In this document: positions 1 to 7,309 of the stretch, in pieces | Numbering within the stretch: position 1 is the first letter of the stretch | How the letters are laid out: each line of letters starts with the position of its first letter | Assembly (NCBI GenBank): GCA_937927905.1 | Contig: CALFWP010000143.1 | Location: 1 to 35,191, forward strand | Reading direction: 5' to 3' | DNA length: 35,191 nucleotides | DNA from: an uncultured Neomegalonema sp. | Lineage (GTDB): Bacteria; Pseudomonadota; Alphaproteobacteria; Rhodobacterales; Rhodobacteraceae | Program-made: the position numbers and the translations under genes | Notes under the pieces: model-generated | Databases searched by the model: none | Told to the model about the DNA's origin: nothing | Seen by the model: the letters and a program-made list of their open reading frames with translations, nothing else

Positions 1-48
1 GGCGGCAACTTGACAGCCCGGGACCGCAACAGTGAAAGGGCAACCGCC
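1..48. other. Left edge, no gene recognised
   Basis: The first 48 bases precede the stop codon of the aldehyde dehydrogenase gene. No coding frame with a recognisable product and no convincing hairpin with a T-run was seen. It is presumably the space downstream of the minus-strand gene or the edge of an unseen neighbour. Confidence 0.5.
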
Positions 49-1482
49 TTAAACACCGGTTTCGCTGACCAGTTTAGTGCGCAGGAACGCGTCCAGTCCC
101 TCGACACCGCCTTCTGAACCGTAGCCGCTTTCATCCACACCACCGAAGGGGGTTTCAGGTGTTGAAACACTCATGGAATTGATACCGACAAGACCGGCAT
201 TCAACTTCCGCCCAAGGCGGTTCGCCCGCTCGCCGTCGCCGGTAAAGGCATAAGAGGCCAACCCGACCTTAACTTTATTGGCGCGGCCGATGACCTCCTC
301 TTCCGTGCCGAAAGAGGCAACAGGCACAACGGGGCCGAAGGGCTCATCATTCATGATCGCCGCGTCTTCCGGCACGTCTTTCATCAAAGTCGGTTCATAA
401 AAATAACCCTGATTGCCGATGCGCTTGCCGCCCGTGACCAGAGTGGCCCCGCGCGAGACGGCATCATCAACAAAACCCTGCATTACAGGCAGGCGGCGAT
501 CCGCAACCAGCGGTCCCATCTGAACCCCCTCTTCCAGACCGTTACCGACCTTAATGGCCTTGGTTGCCGCTTCAAAGGCATCGACGAAATCGCCATAGAC
601 GCTTTCCTGCACATAAAAGCGCGTCGGCGAGATACAGACCTGTCCGGCATTGCGGAACTTTGCTGCGGCGGCCACCTTTGCCGCCGTGCCGACATCTGCA
701 TCATCGAACACCAGAACCGGCGCATGACCGCCAAGCTCCATCGTGCAGCGTTTCAGCGTCTCCGATGCCTGCCTCGCGAGCAGCTTTCCGATAGCGGTTG
801 AACCGGTAAAGGACATTTTACGCGGAATATCCGAGGCCAGAACCCGGCTGGAGACCGCCGCCGGGTCCCCGAAGACGACATTTACGGTACCATCCGGCAC
901 GCCTGCCTCCTGAAACGCGCGGGCAAGGGCAATTGCAGTGGCAGGGGTTTCCTCGGAAGGCTTGATGACGATCGAACATCCGGCACCCAGCGCTCCGGCA
1001 ATTTTGCGGATCACATTCACGCCGGGGAAGTTCCAAGCAACAAAGGCACAGGTCGGGCCGACGGGTTCCTTGGTGGCAATCAGGCGTGTGCCGGGAAAGC
1101 GTGAGGGAATAAGGCGGCCATAGGCACGTTTGCCCTCCTCGGCGTACCAGCGGATAGCATCGACAACAAAGCCAAGCTCCAGCTTTGATTCCAGCACCGG
1201 CTTACCCTGCTCCAAAGTACAATCTCGGGCAATCCGGTCCACATTGTCCTCGATGTAGCGTGCCGCTTTTTCCATGATCTTCTGACGCTCGAGCGCGGTC
1301 ATGGCGCTCCATGCATCAAATCCCCGCTGGCTGGCTTCGACCGCCGCGTCAAGATCGGCATCCGTTGCGGTCGGCAGAGAACCGAGAACCTCTTCGGTGG
1401 CGGGGTTGATAACGTCCATCGGCGCGCCGGAGCCTTTGGTCCATGCGCCGTCGATGAGCATATCGAGTTCGGGGTATGACAT
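49..1482 (-). CDS. NAD(P)-dependent aldehyde dehydrogenase, succinate-semialdehyde dehydrogenase type
   Basis: Predicted cytosolic aldehyde dehydrogenase of 477 residues. The family oxidises succinic semialdehyde or similar aldehydes to acids, typically at the end of GABA or related degradation. Visible landmarks are the AWNFPG segment with Asn151, the FTGST cofactor loop near 225-229, the general base Glu249 in MELGGHAP, the catalytic Cys283 in NAGQVCISP, and EPFGPV in the C-terminal third. The open frame extends to 1695, but the family N-terminus begins at MSYPELD, which is preceded by TAAGGACA as ribosome binding site, so the start is placed at 1482. It stands alone on the minus strand, divergent from the small unit at 1556-1715. 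The exact substrate is inferred; other aldehydes are possible. Confidence 0.88.
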   Translation of the reverse strand: MSYPELDMLIDGAWTKGSGAPMDVINPATEEVLGSLPTATDADLDAAVEASQRGFDAWSAMTALERQKIMEKAARYIEDNVDRIARDCTLEQGKPVLESKLELGFVVDAIRWYAEEGKRAYGRLIPSRFPGTRLIATKEPVGPTCAFVAWNFPGVNVIRKIAGALGAGCSIVIKPSEETPATAIALARAFQEAGVPDGTVNVVFGDPAAVSSRVLASDIPRKMSFTGSTAIGKLLARQASETLKRCTMELGGHAPVLVFDDADVGTAAKVAAAAKFRNAGQVCISPTRFYVQESVYGDFVDAFEAATKAIKVGNGLEEGVQMGPLVADRRLPVMQGFVDDAVSRGATLVTGGKRIGNQGYFYEPTLMKDVPEDAAIMNDEPFGPVVPVASFGTEEEVIGRANKVKVGLASYAFTGDGERANRLGRKLNAGLVGINSMSVSTPETPFGGVDESGYGSEGGVEGLDAFLRTKLVSETGV

Positions 1483-1534
1483 AGTGTCCTTATCCTTTGT
1501 TCCGCACTTGCAATGCGATTCGTCCTGAGTCACG

Positions 1535-1571
1535 CTCCTTTTATCGGAAATCAGTGAAAGGAGGTGATCCA
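1535..1571 (+). promoter_or_regulatory. Shine-Dalgarno region complementary to 16S 3' end, with a masking segment
   Basis: GAAAGGAGGTGATCCA at 1556-1571 is exactly complementary to TGGATCACCTCCTTTC, the usual 3' terminus of alphaproteobacterial 16S rRNA. Upstream, CTCCTTTT at 1535-1542 can pair with GAAAGGAG at 1556-1563 (seven Watson-Crick pairs plus one wobble, 13-base loop), which would hide the ribosome binding site. The pairing is seen in the sequence; that it forms or regulates is inference. If transcription starts after 1542 the mask would be absent from the RNA. Confidence 0.55.
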
Positions 1572-1652
1572 ATGTCCAGTGGGAATAAGGTCGGTCAGGC
1601 CAAAGGAATGATGACGGCGGAGCGCTTCTTAACCGGAGCTGCCATCTGCTGA
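1572..1652 (+). CDS. Unrecognised 26-residue small ORF with an ideal ribosome binding site
   Basis: ATG at 1572 lies seven bases after AGGAGG and opens a 26-codon frame, beginning MSSGNKVG and ending TGAAIC before TGA at 1650-1652. The peptide is neutral to basic in its first half (two Lys, one Arg later) with a small, mildly hydrophobic end; it has no signal peptide or membrane segment that I can see. Two hairpins follow, the second an intrinsic terminator, so the ORF looks like a self-contained transcription unit or a leader peptide for the gene at 1765. I do not recognise the peptide. It may equally be a non-coding RNA whose main feature is the 16S-complementary stretch. Coding status rests only on the strong initiation site. 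Confidence 0.45.
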   Translation: MSSGNKVGQAKGMMTAERFLTGAAIC

Positions 1653-1660
1653 CACCATTC

Positions 1661-1675
1661 GGTCGGATTCCGACC
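1661..1675 (+). other. Small perfect hairpin between small ORF and terminator
   Basis: GGTCGG, loop ATT, CCGACC forms a 6-bp perfect stem eight bases after the small ORF stop and eight bases before the terminator stem. It has no T-run of its own. It could be a transcript-stabilising stem or part of a switching structure with the flanking hairpins. Confidence 0.45.
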
Positions 1676-1683
1676 ATCCTGCA

Positions 1684-1715
1684 GGGGTTGTGCATTGCAC
1701 AGCCCCTTTTTCTTT
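1684..1715 (+). terminator. Intrinsic terminator (plus strand)
   Basis: A 10-bp stem pairs 1684-1693 with 1697-1706 (one G-T pair) around a three-base ATT loop and is followed by TTTTTCTTT. The T-run lies on the plus-strand side only, so it ends transcripts moving rightward from the small ORF. It lies 50 bases before the start of the aminotransferase gene, so it either closes a separate small gene or acts as an attenuator for that gene. Confidence 0.85.
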
Positions 1716-1764
1716 GGCGATTATCGTGGCAGTAAAACGTAAAGTTATTTCAGGACAGATACCG

Positions 1765-3000
1765 ATGGACGCCACCGCACTTGACCTTGATTTCGTTCGC
1801 GCACAATTCCCTGCCTTTACCGCGCCCGAAGCGGATGGCTGGACCCATTTCGAAAATGCCGGAGGGTCTTTTCCCGCATTACAAACGATTGACGCTCTGT
1901 CCGGTTTCTATCGCACAAAAGTTCAGCCCTATGGCGCCGGTCCCAGCGGTGTGCTTGGTGATGCCATGGACCTGGCGCGAACCCGCTGGGCCGAAGCACT
2001 GGGCGTAACGCCGGAAGAGATCGTGTTCGGGCCGTCCACCTCGGCCAACACATATACGCTGGCGCACGCATTCCGCCCGTTACTCAACTCGGGCGAGGAA
2101 ATCATCGTCACAGATCAGGACCACGAGGCCAATTCCGGTGTCTGGCGGCGGATGGCCCATGCACTCGACCTGACCTTACGGGAATGGAAGGTTGATCCGG
2201 TATCGGGGCGTCTTGACCCTGCGGATTTCCATGCCTTGCTGAATGATAAAACGAAACTGGTAACGTTCACCCATTGCTCGAATCTGGCAGGTGAGGAAAA
2301 CCCTGTTGCCGACCTGACCGCAGCGGCACGGGAGGCGGGTGCGTGGAGTGTCGTGGACGGTGTATCCTGGGCTCCTCACGAAATCTGCGACATGAATGAC
2401 CTCGGCGCAGATGTTTATATGTTCAGTCTTTACAAGGTCTACGGTGTACATCAGGGCCTGATGACAGTCCGCACACCACTGATGGAGCGGCTGGAAAACC
2501 AGTCCCATTACTTCAATGCCGGTTCCCCCGCCGCCAAACTCAATCCGGCGGGGCCGGATCATGCCCAGGTTGCCGCAACCATCGGAACCCTGAACTATAT
2601 TGAGGCGCTGGCCGCTCATCACGGCGTGGACAGCAATGACCTGCATGGACAGGTGCGGACCGTCTCTGCCCTCTGGCGCGCACAGGAACAGGCTGTGACA
2701 GCGCCATTACTCGACTTTCTGGACGGACATCCGAACGTGCGTCTCATCGGTCCCGCTGAAGTCAGCACCCGCCGCGCGCCGACCGTTGCATTCATGCCCT
2801 CCAAAATCCTGCCCCCCGATCTGGAAAAGCATCTCGGGGAACAGGGCTTTATCACCGGTGCCAACGATTTTTACGCGCGGCGGCTTGTTGAGGCCCTCGG
2901 GCTTGACGCGGATATCGGCGTGATGCGCGCCTCCATGACCCATTACACCCGCACGGAAGATGTGATGCGCCTGATCAGCGCGCTGGATGCCGTATTGTGA
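1765..3000 (+). CDS. Cysteine desulfurase-like class V aminotransferase (VC1184-type subfamily)
   Basis: Predicted cytosolic PLP enzyme of 411 residues in the aminotransferase class V fold, closest in pattern to the cysteine-desulfurase-like subfamily whose substrate is not firmly established. Visible elements: FENAGGS near the N-terminus (29-35), the GPSTSANT phosphate-binding loop near 89-96, the conserved SVVDGVSWAPH segment at 195-205 with the cofactor aspartate, and the Schiff-base Lys224 in FSLYKVYG. ATG at 1765 is chosen over the upstream frame because an AGGA ribosome binding site precedes it and the protein then begins as the family does. Its last four bases overlap the GTG start of rsmD, so the two are translated together. 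True desulfurase activity is not shown by the sequence. Confidence 0.85.
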   Translation: MDATALDLDFVRAQFPAFTAPEADGWTHFENAGGSFPALQTIDALSGFYRTKVQPYGAGPSGVLGDAMDLARTRWAEALGVTPEEIVFGPSTSANTYTLAHAFRPLLNSGEEIIVTDQDHEANSGVWRRMAHALDLTLREWKVDPVSGRLDPADFHALLNDKTKLVTFTHCSNLAGEENPVADLTAAAREAGAWSVVDGVSWAPHEICDMNDLGADVYMFSLYKVYGVHQGLMTVRTPLMERLENQSHYFNAGSPAAKLNPAGPDHAQVAATIGTLNYIEALAAHHGVDSNDLHGQVRTVSALWRAQEQAVTAPLLDFLDGHPNVRLIGPAEVSTRRAPTVAFMPSKILPPDLEKHLGEQGFITGANDFYARRLVEALGLDADIGVMRASMTHYTRTEDVMRLISALDAVL

Positions 3001-3578
3001 GAATTGTCGGTGGACGTTTCAAAGGCCGTATGATTGCGGCGCCGGAGGGGGATGGAGGCATTGCGCGGCTGCGCCCGTCCTCCGACCGGTTACGCGAAGC
3101 GGTGTTCAACCTGCTGGCGCACGGGGGGTATCCTGATCTGAACGGCGCACGGGTGCTTGATCTGTTTGCCGGAACCGGTGCCATGGGGCTGGAGGCATTG
3201 TCACGCGGCGCGGCACGGGTGCAATTTGTTGATGAGGGGGCAGAGGCCCGCGCCCTGCTGCGCCGCAATATCGAAGCCTTTGATGTAATAGGCGAGACGA
3301 AAATCTACCGCCGCGATGCAACACGGCTCGGGCCGAACCGCAGCGGGGGCTTCGGCTTTCTGTTTCTGGACCCGCCCTATCATAAGGGCCTCGGGGATGA
3401 CGCGGTCCTTTCGGCTCTGGATGGCGGATGGCTGGCACCCGGGGCCGTCATCATTCACGAAACCCATACGGACGAGACACCCGCAACGGAAAAACGCCTT
3501 TCAACAGTTGATGAAAGGCGCTACGGCAAGTGTAAAGTCACGATCAGCCGTGTGATTACAACGTCTGAAGACGCGTGA
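2997..3578 (+). CDS. rsmD: 16S rRNA (guanine-966-N2)-methyltransferase RsmD
   Basis: A 193-residue SAM-dependent methyltransferase that modifies G966 (E. coli numbering) of 16S rRNA on assembling small subunits. The SAM-binding glycine loop DLFAGTGAMG is at 55-64 and the catalytic DPPY motif at 125-128; the N-terminal MRIVGGRFKGR is the family signature. The GTG start overlaps the stop of the preceding gene (GTGA), indicating translational coupling. At the 3' end the last 23 bases overlap the end of the oppositely transcribed mlaC gene, with no terminator between them. Confidence 0.95.
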   Translation: MRIVGGRFKGRMIAAPEGDGGIARLRPSSDRLREAVFNLLAHGGYPDLNGARVLDLFAGTGAMGLEALSRGAARVQFVDEGAEARALLRRNIEAFDVIGETKIYRRDATRLGPNRSGGFGFLFLDPPYHKGLGDDAVLSALDGGWLAPGAVIIHETHTDETPATEKRLSTVDERRYGKCKVTISRVITTSEDA

Positions 3579-4164
3579 TGAAGGCATCCACATCACCATC
3601 CAGATCCTGAATCATCTGGGTAAATTCGGCCTGCTGACTGGAAATCATAGACAGCCCTTCAACAATAATATCATTGATTTTCGGCTTACCATTGCGGTTG
3701 TCACGAACCTGCCACTTGATATTGATGACCTGACCGCCGGAATCGACAGAGCTGTCAACAACCACGCCCTTACGCCCGAAATCCTGGGCACCATTGATGG
3801 AAATGGTCTCACCGCTGTATTGGGAAAAACGGCTGGTATAAACCCGTGCGACATAATCCTGATACGCGATGACATACCGGTCACGCTGTGCCGGACTGGT
3901 GCCGCGCGCATACCGCCCGAGAGCAGCACCCGCGACCTGACGCATATCCACGTTCTGCGACATGATGGATTTCAGCTGACCGGTTTTTGATTGCGGCGAC
4001 CCGGGCTGTTTGACCAGCGTAAGAAGCTGCAAAGCGACATTTTCAACCAGGGCACGCGCCTCTGAGGTCGTGACCGCAAACGCGCTGTGAGCGCCCATTA
4101 CGGCGGACAGGGCAAACGCTCCGGTAAAAGTGATAAAATTACGGCGCTTCAAGGCGAACCTCAT
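3556..4164 (-). CDS. mlaC: MlaC-family periplasmic phospholipid-binding protein
   Basis: A 202-residue exported protein of the MlaC/Ttg2D family, which shuttles phospholipids between the outer-membrane MlaA complex and the inner-membrane MlaFEDB transporter. The N-terminus KRRNFITFTGAFAL followed by a hydrophobic stretch and AHSAFA looks like a twin-arginine-type signal peptide cleaved near residue 30. The remainder carries typical MlaC features: QNVDMRQVAGAALGRYAR, YQDYVARVYTSRFSQYSGE, and KWQVRDNRNGKPKINDIIVEGLSM. It follows mlaA by 34 bases on the same strand, so the pair is probably one operon. AGAGGA precedes the start codon. The mlaFED genes are not in the window. Confidence 0.9.
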   Translation of the reverse strand: MRFALKRRNFITFTGAFALSAVMGAHSAFAVTTSEARALVENVALQLLTLVKQPGSPQSKTGQLKSIMSQNVDMRQVAGAALGRYARGTSPAQRDRYVIAYQDYVARVYTSRFSQYSGETISINGAQDFGRKGVVVDSSVDSGGQVINIKWQVRDNRNGKPKINDIIVEGLSMISSQQAEFTQMIQDLDGDVDAFITRLQTL

Positions 4165-4198
4165 TCCTGATCCTCTGATATTGCGACGTCAAATCCGT

Positions 4199-4963
4199 CT
4201 AAAACGGATTTTCATTATCGAAATCCGGTAATGTATCTGCATCAATCTGACCATTCAATATGGCATTCCTGCGGCGCTGAAGGTACGTATTTCTGACAAT
4301 CGTGTAACTGTCATCGCTTTCGTACAGGGCACCATCGATCAGATCGCTGAACCGGTGACGGGTATCAACGATGCGCACCGGTGTCTCCGCCGCCTTTGCA
4401 ATAGTGGCTGCAGTACCCTGCCCGATATATGTCGTCGGATTAAGTGCAGCATCCCCCGCCAATGAAACCATATCACGGATTGTTGAAGGCCCGAGCAGCG
4501 GCAACTCAACATAAGGGCCGGACCCTACACCCCAGACCGCGAGGGTCTGTCCAAAATCTTCCTCATGTTCGGGAATACCGATTTCCGTCGCTGGGTCCAG
4601 CGTCCCAAGCCCGCCCAGTGTCGAATTGACAAAAAACCGTACGGCGGTATCCCCTGCCCGTTCGATATTGCCCTGCAGCACGCTATTTACGAATGTCAGA
4701 GGCAGTTGCACATAACGGACCTCGTTGTTGATCACGTGCTTAACAGTTTCTGGAATCACTGTTCCGTAGCCCTTGGACAAAGGCCGTAAAACCGCCGTAT
4801 CAACACCTTTGTTAATACTGTGCGTGACACGGTTGAAACTCTCAAGCGGATCGCTCGCCTGATCCGGTACGGTATTTCCGGCACACCCGCTTAATATGAT
4901 AGACGTCGCACACGCAAAGCCGACCAACGGTTTCGAAAATAGAGAAAAAATTGAATCAGTCAT
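4199..4963 (-). CDS. mlaA: MlaA/VacJ-family outer-membrane lipoprotein
   Basis: A 254-residue lipoprotein of the MlaA (VacJ) family, which removes misplaced phospholipids from the outer leaflet of the outer membrane. The signal peptide ends in the lipobox LSGC with the lipidated Cys27. Family landmarks are DPLESFNRVTHSINKGVD (38-55), a LPLTFVNSVLQGNIERAGDTAVRFFVNSTLGGLGTLD core, and GPYVELPLLGPSTIRD. The next residue pair after Cys27 is AG, not Asp, consistent with outer-membrane sorting by the Lol rule. It is first in a two-gene operon with mlaC and divergent from the ArsR-methyltransferase gene. The ribosome binding site is weak (GTAGG about ten bases upstream). Confidence 0.92.
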   Translation of the reverse strand: MTDSIFSLFSKPLVGFACATSIILSGCAGNTVPDQASDPLESFNRVTHSINKGVDTAVLRPLSKGYGTVIPETVKHVINNEVRYVQLPLTFVNSVLQGNIERAGDTAVRFFVNSTLGGLGTLDPATEIGIPEHEEDFGQTLAVWGVGSGPYVELPLLGPSTIRDMVSLAGDAALNPTTYIGQGTAATIAKAAETPVRIVDTRHRFSDLIDGALYESDDSYTIVRNTYLQRRRNAILNGQIDADTLPDFDNENPF

Positions 4964-5002
4964 AAACGCAACCTACGCCCCTTTTGACGCGAGGTTAGCA
5001 AA

Positions 5003-5024
5003 TTTATCCTGAAATACAGATAAA
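5003..5024. promoter_or_regulatory. Inverted repeat in the mlaA / ArsR-fusion divergent gap
   Basis: TTTATC and GATAAA form a perfect 6+6 inverted repeat with a ten-base spacer inside the 151-base divergent intergenic region. ArsR-family regulators bind A/T-rich dyads close to their own promoters, so this is a candidate operator for the adjacent fusion protein. The arms are short and the region is A/T rich, so chance is a real alternative. Confidence 0.3.
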
Positions 5025-5114
5025 CAATTCGATTTTGTCACGTGAAGTCATAATCGTTGCTTTTTCATCGCGGATTGCTTGCAACCTGCGGAAATGCTGA
5101 GGCATACCGGCGTT

Positions 5115-6086
5115 ATGGACACGGGTGAAACACTGGAGCTTGTACTGGACGCATTGCGCGGCGCGGGCGAGGAAACCCGCCTGCGGATTTTGCATGCGCT
5201 GTCACGTGATGAACTGGCGGTCAGTGAACTGACACAGGTGCTGGCGCAAAGCCAGCCGCGGATTTCCCGGCATCTGAAGCTTATGACCGAAGCCGGTCTG
5301 ATCGAACGGCGGCGGGAGGGCAGCTGGGCGTTTTTCCGCCTGACGCGTACAGGGTTTCCGGCAAGACTTGCACGCTTTGCCCTTGACGCTCTGGAAACCG
5401 GCGATGCTGTTCTGGACAGGGACCGCGAGCGTCTGGAACGGATCCGCGCGAAGCGTGCCAGTCTTGCGGACGCATATTTTCAGGAAAATGCCGCTCACTG
5501 GGACGAATTGCGTTCGATGCACGCACCGGAAGCGGCGGTCGAAGCGGCCGCGCGGGAGATGTTTGTGCCCACAGCCGGGACATTCACGCGGCTGATGGAC
5601 CTCGGGGCCGGAACAGGCCGGATGCTTGAGCTTTTTGCCGACCGGTATGAGACAGCCATCGGATATGATGTCAGTCAGCCGATGCTGGCGCTCGCACGGG
5701 CACGGCTTGCCGCTGCCGGACTGGTGCAGGCCGAACTGCACCAGGGCGATATTCTTGCTCTGCCCGAAGAAGAACAAAGCGCCGATGGGGTGATCCTGCA
5801 TCAGGTTCTGCATTTTCTGGTCGAACCGTCCCAGGCGATTGCCGAAGCCGCCCGGGTACTCTCAACCGGAAATCCGCTGCTAATCGTTGATTTTGCCCCC
5901 CATGAAGCAGAGATACTGCGCGAGAGTCATGCTCATCGCAGGCTGGGTTTTGCCCGTGAAGAGATTGAAGAGATGGGTCGTGCTTCCGGCCTTGCCTCCG
6001 CAGGTTACACCGAAATACCGGCCGGGGACACCGGCCGCGGGGGTGCTCTGACCGTTTCATTATGGCTGATGAAAAAAACGGACTGA
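5115..6086 (+). CDS. ArsR-type transcriptional regulator fused to a SAM-dependent methyltransferase domain
   Basis: A 323-residue two-domain protein. Residues 10-80 form an ArsR winged helix (TRLRILHALS, ELTQVLAQSQPRISRHLKLMTEAGLIERRREGSW as recognition helix and wing). Residues about 120-320 are a class I methyltransferase with the SAM loop MDLGAGTGRM at 161-170 and VILHQVLHFL as motif IV region. No ArsR metal-binding cysteine cluster is visible, so a small-molecule signal is more likely than a metal. Proteins of this layout in proteobacteria include regulators of the SAM/homocysteine cycle responding to S-adenosylhomocysteine; that role here is inference. Start at ATG 5115 is preferred by family alignment and TGAGG upstream; TTG 5079 and ATG 5094 are alternatives. 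It converges on a cysteine-synthase gene. Confidence 0.85.
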   Translation: MDTGETLELVLDALRGAGEETRLRILHALSRDELAVSELTQVLAQSQPRISRHLKLMTEAGLIERRREGSWAFFRLTRTGFPARLARFALDALETGDAVLDRDRERLERIRAKRASLADAYFQENAAHWDELRSMHAPEAAVEAAAREMFVPTAGTFTRLMDLGAGTGRMLELFADRYETAIGYDVSQPMLALARARLAAAGLVQAELHQGDILALPEEEQSADGVILHQVLHFLVEPSQAIAEAARVLSTGNPLLIVDFAPHEAEILRESHAHRRLGFAREEIEEMGRASGLASAGYTEIPAGDTGRGGALTVSLWLMKKTD

Positions 6087-6153
6087 CCTGTCCACGGAAA
6101 ACCGGCCCACAAACCAAAGACCAGAGACACAGCCCGCGAACCGGTTGCAGAGG

Positions 6154-7185
6154 CTATTCCTCGAAAACCGACGGAATGTCCTTGCGGTGGTGTTCCAGCC
6201 AATCAGGACATGGCAACCCCTTTTCCTTTAGAAACACCGGATTGAACAACTTTGACTGATAGCGGGTGCCGTAATCGCATAGAATGGTCACGATGGTTTT
6301 CCCCGGCCCGAGTTCATGCGCAAGACGCATAGCACCGGCCACATTCACGCCTGTAGAAAGCCCCATACACAGCCCTTCTTCGCGCAACAGGTCAAAGACA
6401 ACCGGCATCCCCTCGCTGTCGGGGATCAGATAGGGGTGATCGACTTTCAGGCCCTCAAGGTTTGCGGTAATACGCCCTTGTCCGATGCCCTCGGCAACCG
6501 ATGACCCTTCGGCTTTCAACTCGCCATAGGCAAACCAGTTATAGATTGCCGCGCCTTCAACATCCGCAAGGCCGATTTTGACCCCTTTGGGCTGAAGAAT
6601 CTCGGCAACACCGGCCAGTGTCCCGCCTGATCCGACCGCACAAATAAACCCGTCCACTTTGCCACCGGTCTGTTGCCAGATTTCCGGACCGGTCGTGTCA
6701 ATATGCGCCTGACGGTTTGCAACATTATCGAACTGATTCGCCCAGACCGCCCCGTTCGGCTCTGTTTCGTTGAGGCGCATGGCCAGGCGTTCCGAATAGC
6801 GCACAAAATTGTTCGGATTTTTGTACGGAGCCGCCGGAACCTCGACCAGTTCAGCACCGGCCAGACGCAACATATCTTTTTTCTCGTCCGTCTGCGTCTC
6901 TGGAATGACAATCACCGAACGGTATCCGAGCGCCGCACCGATCAGCGCCAGACCGATACCCGTATTACCGGCGGTCCCCTCGACAATCGTTCCGCCGGGG
7001 TGCAGCTTACCGCTCTTTTCCGCATCGCGAATCATCGACAGGGCGGCACGGTCTTTGACCGACTGTCCGGGATTCATGAACTCGGCCTTGCCGTAAATGT
7101 CGCAACCAGTGATTTCAGAAGCCTTTTTCAGGCGGATCAGCGGTGTGTTGCCGACGGCTTCAGGGACCGAGTTATAAAGCGTCAT
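6154..7185 (-). CDS. Cysteine synthase A family protein (O-acetylserine sulfhydrylase-like)
   Basis: A 343-residue fold-type II PLP enzyme. The family makes L-cysteine from O-acetylserine and sulfide in the cytosol. The PLP lysine is Lys44 in GQSVKDRAA, the substrate loop is EGTAGNTGIGLA (family usual TSGNTG, so Ser is replaced by Ala), and the PLP phosphate loop is VGSGGTLAG. It is about 20-30 residues longer than enteric CysK, mainly in a C-terminal extension ending LPCPDWLEHHRKDIPSVFEE. That length, the TAGNTG loop and the ILCDYGTRYQSKLFN ending fit a distinct alphaproteobacterial branch, so cystathionine-beta-synthase-like activity cannot be excluded. GGAG precedes the ATG. It is divergent from the DUF6134-like gene and converges on the ArsR fusion gene. 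Confidence 0.85.
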   Translation of the reverse strand: MTLYNSVPEAVGNTPLIRLKKASEITGCDIYGKAEFMNPGQSVKDRAALSMIRDAEKSGKLHPGGTIVEGTAGNTGIGLALIGAALGYRSVIVIPETQTDEKKDMLRLAGAELVEVPAAPYKNPNNFVRYSERLAMRLNETEPNGAVWANQFDNVANRQAHIDTTGPEIWQQTGGKVDGFICAVGSGGTLAGVAEILQPKGVKIGLADVEGAAIYNWFAYGELKAEGSSVAEGIGQGRITANLEGLKVDHPYLIPDSEGMPVVFDLLREEGLCMGLSTGVNVAGAMRLAHELGPGKTIVTILCDYGTRYQSKLFNPVFLKEKGLPCPDWLEHHRKDIPSVFEE

Positions 7186-7212
7186 GGTTCGTTTCTCCGT
7201 AAAGGGACTTCC

Positions 7213-7241
7213 GGTTTAATGCGCTGCCATACTTGCGCCAA
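7213..7241 (-). promoter_or_regulatory. Candidate sigma-70 promoter of the cysteine synthase gene
   Basis: On the minus strand TTGGCG (7236-7241) and TAAACC (7213-7218) are separated by exactly 17 bases and lie just upstream of the start at 7185. This fits a housekeeping promoter with a short leader. The -10 is poor, so confidence is low. Confidence 0.35.
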
Positions 7242-7309
7242 GCCTTTCATGAATTTCGGAACCAATAGACCGGATCATGCGTAACTACCCTGATGTAAAG
7301 GAAAGACCG

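Noticed and set aside
1556..1571. A fragment of 16S rRNA on the minus strand
   Set aside because: Only the terminal 16 bases match; the sequence beyond shows no 16S helix, and the plus strand has an ATG at ideal distance plus a downstream terminator.
1483..1695. N-terminal extension of the aldehyde dehydrogenase to 1695
   Set aside because: The extra 71 residues are not family-like, and a good ribosome binding site and the family start occur at 1482.
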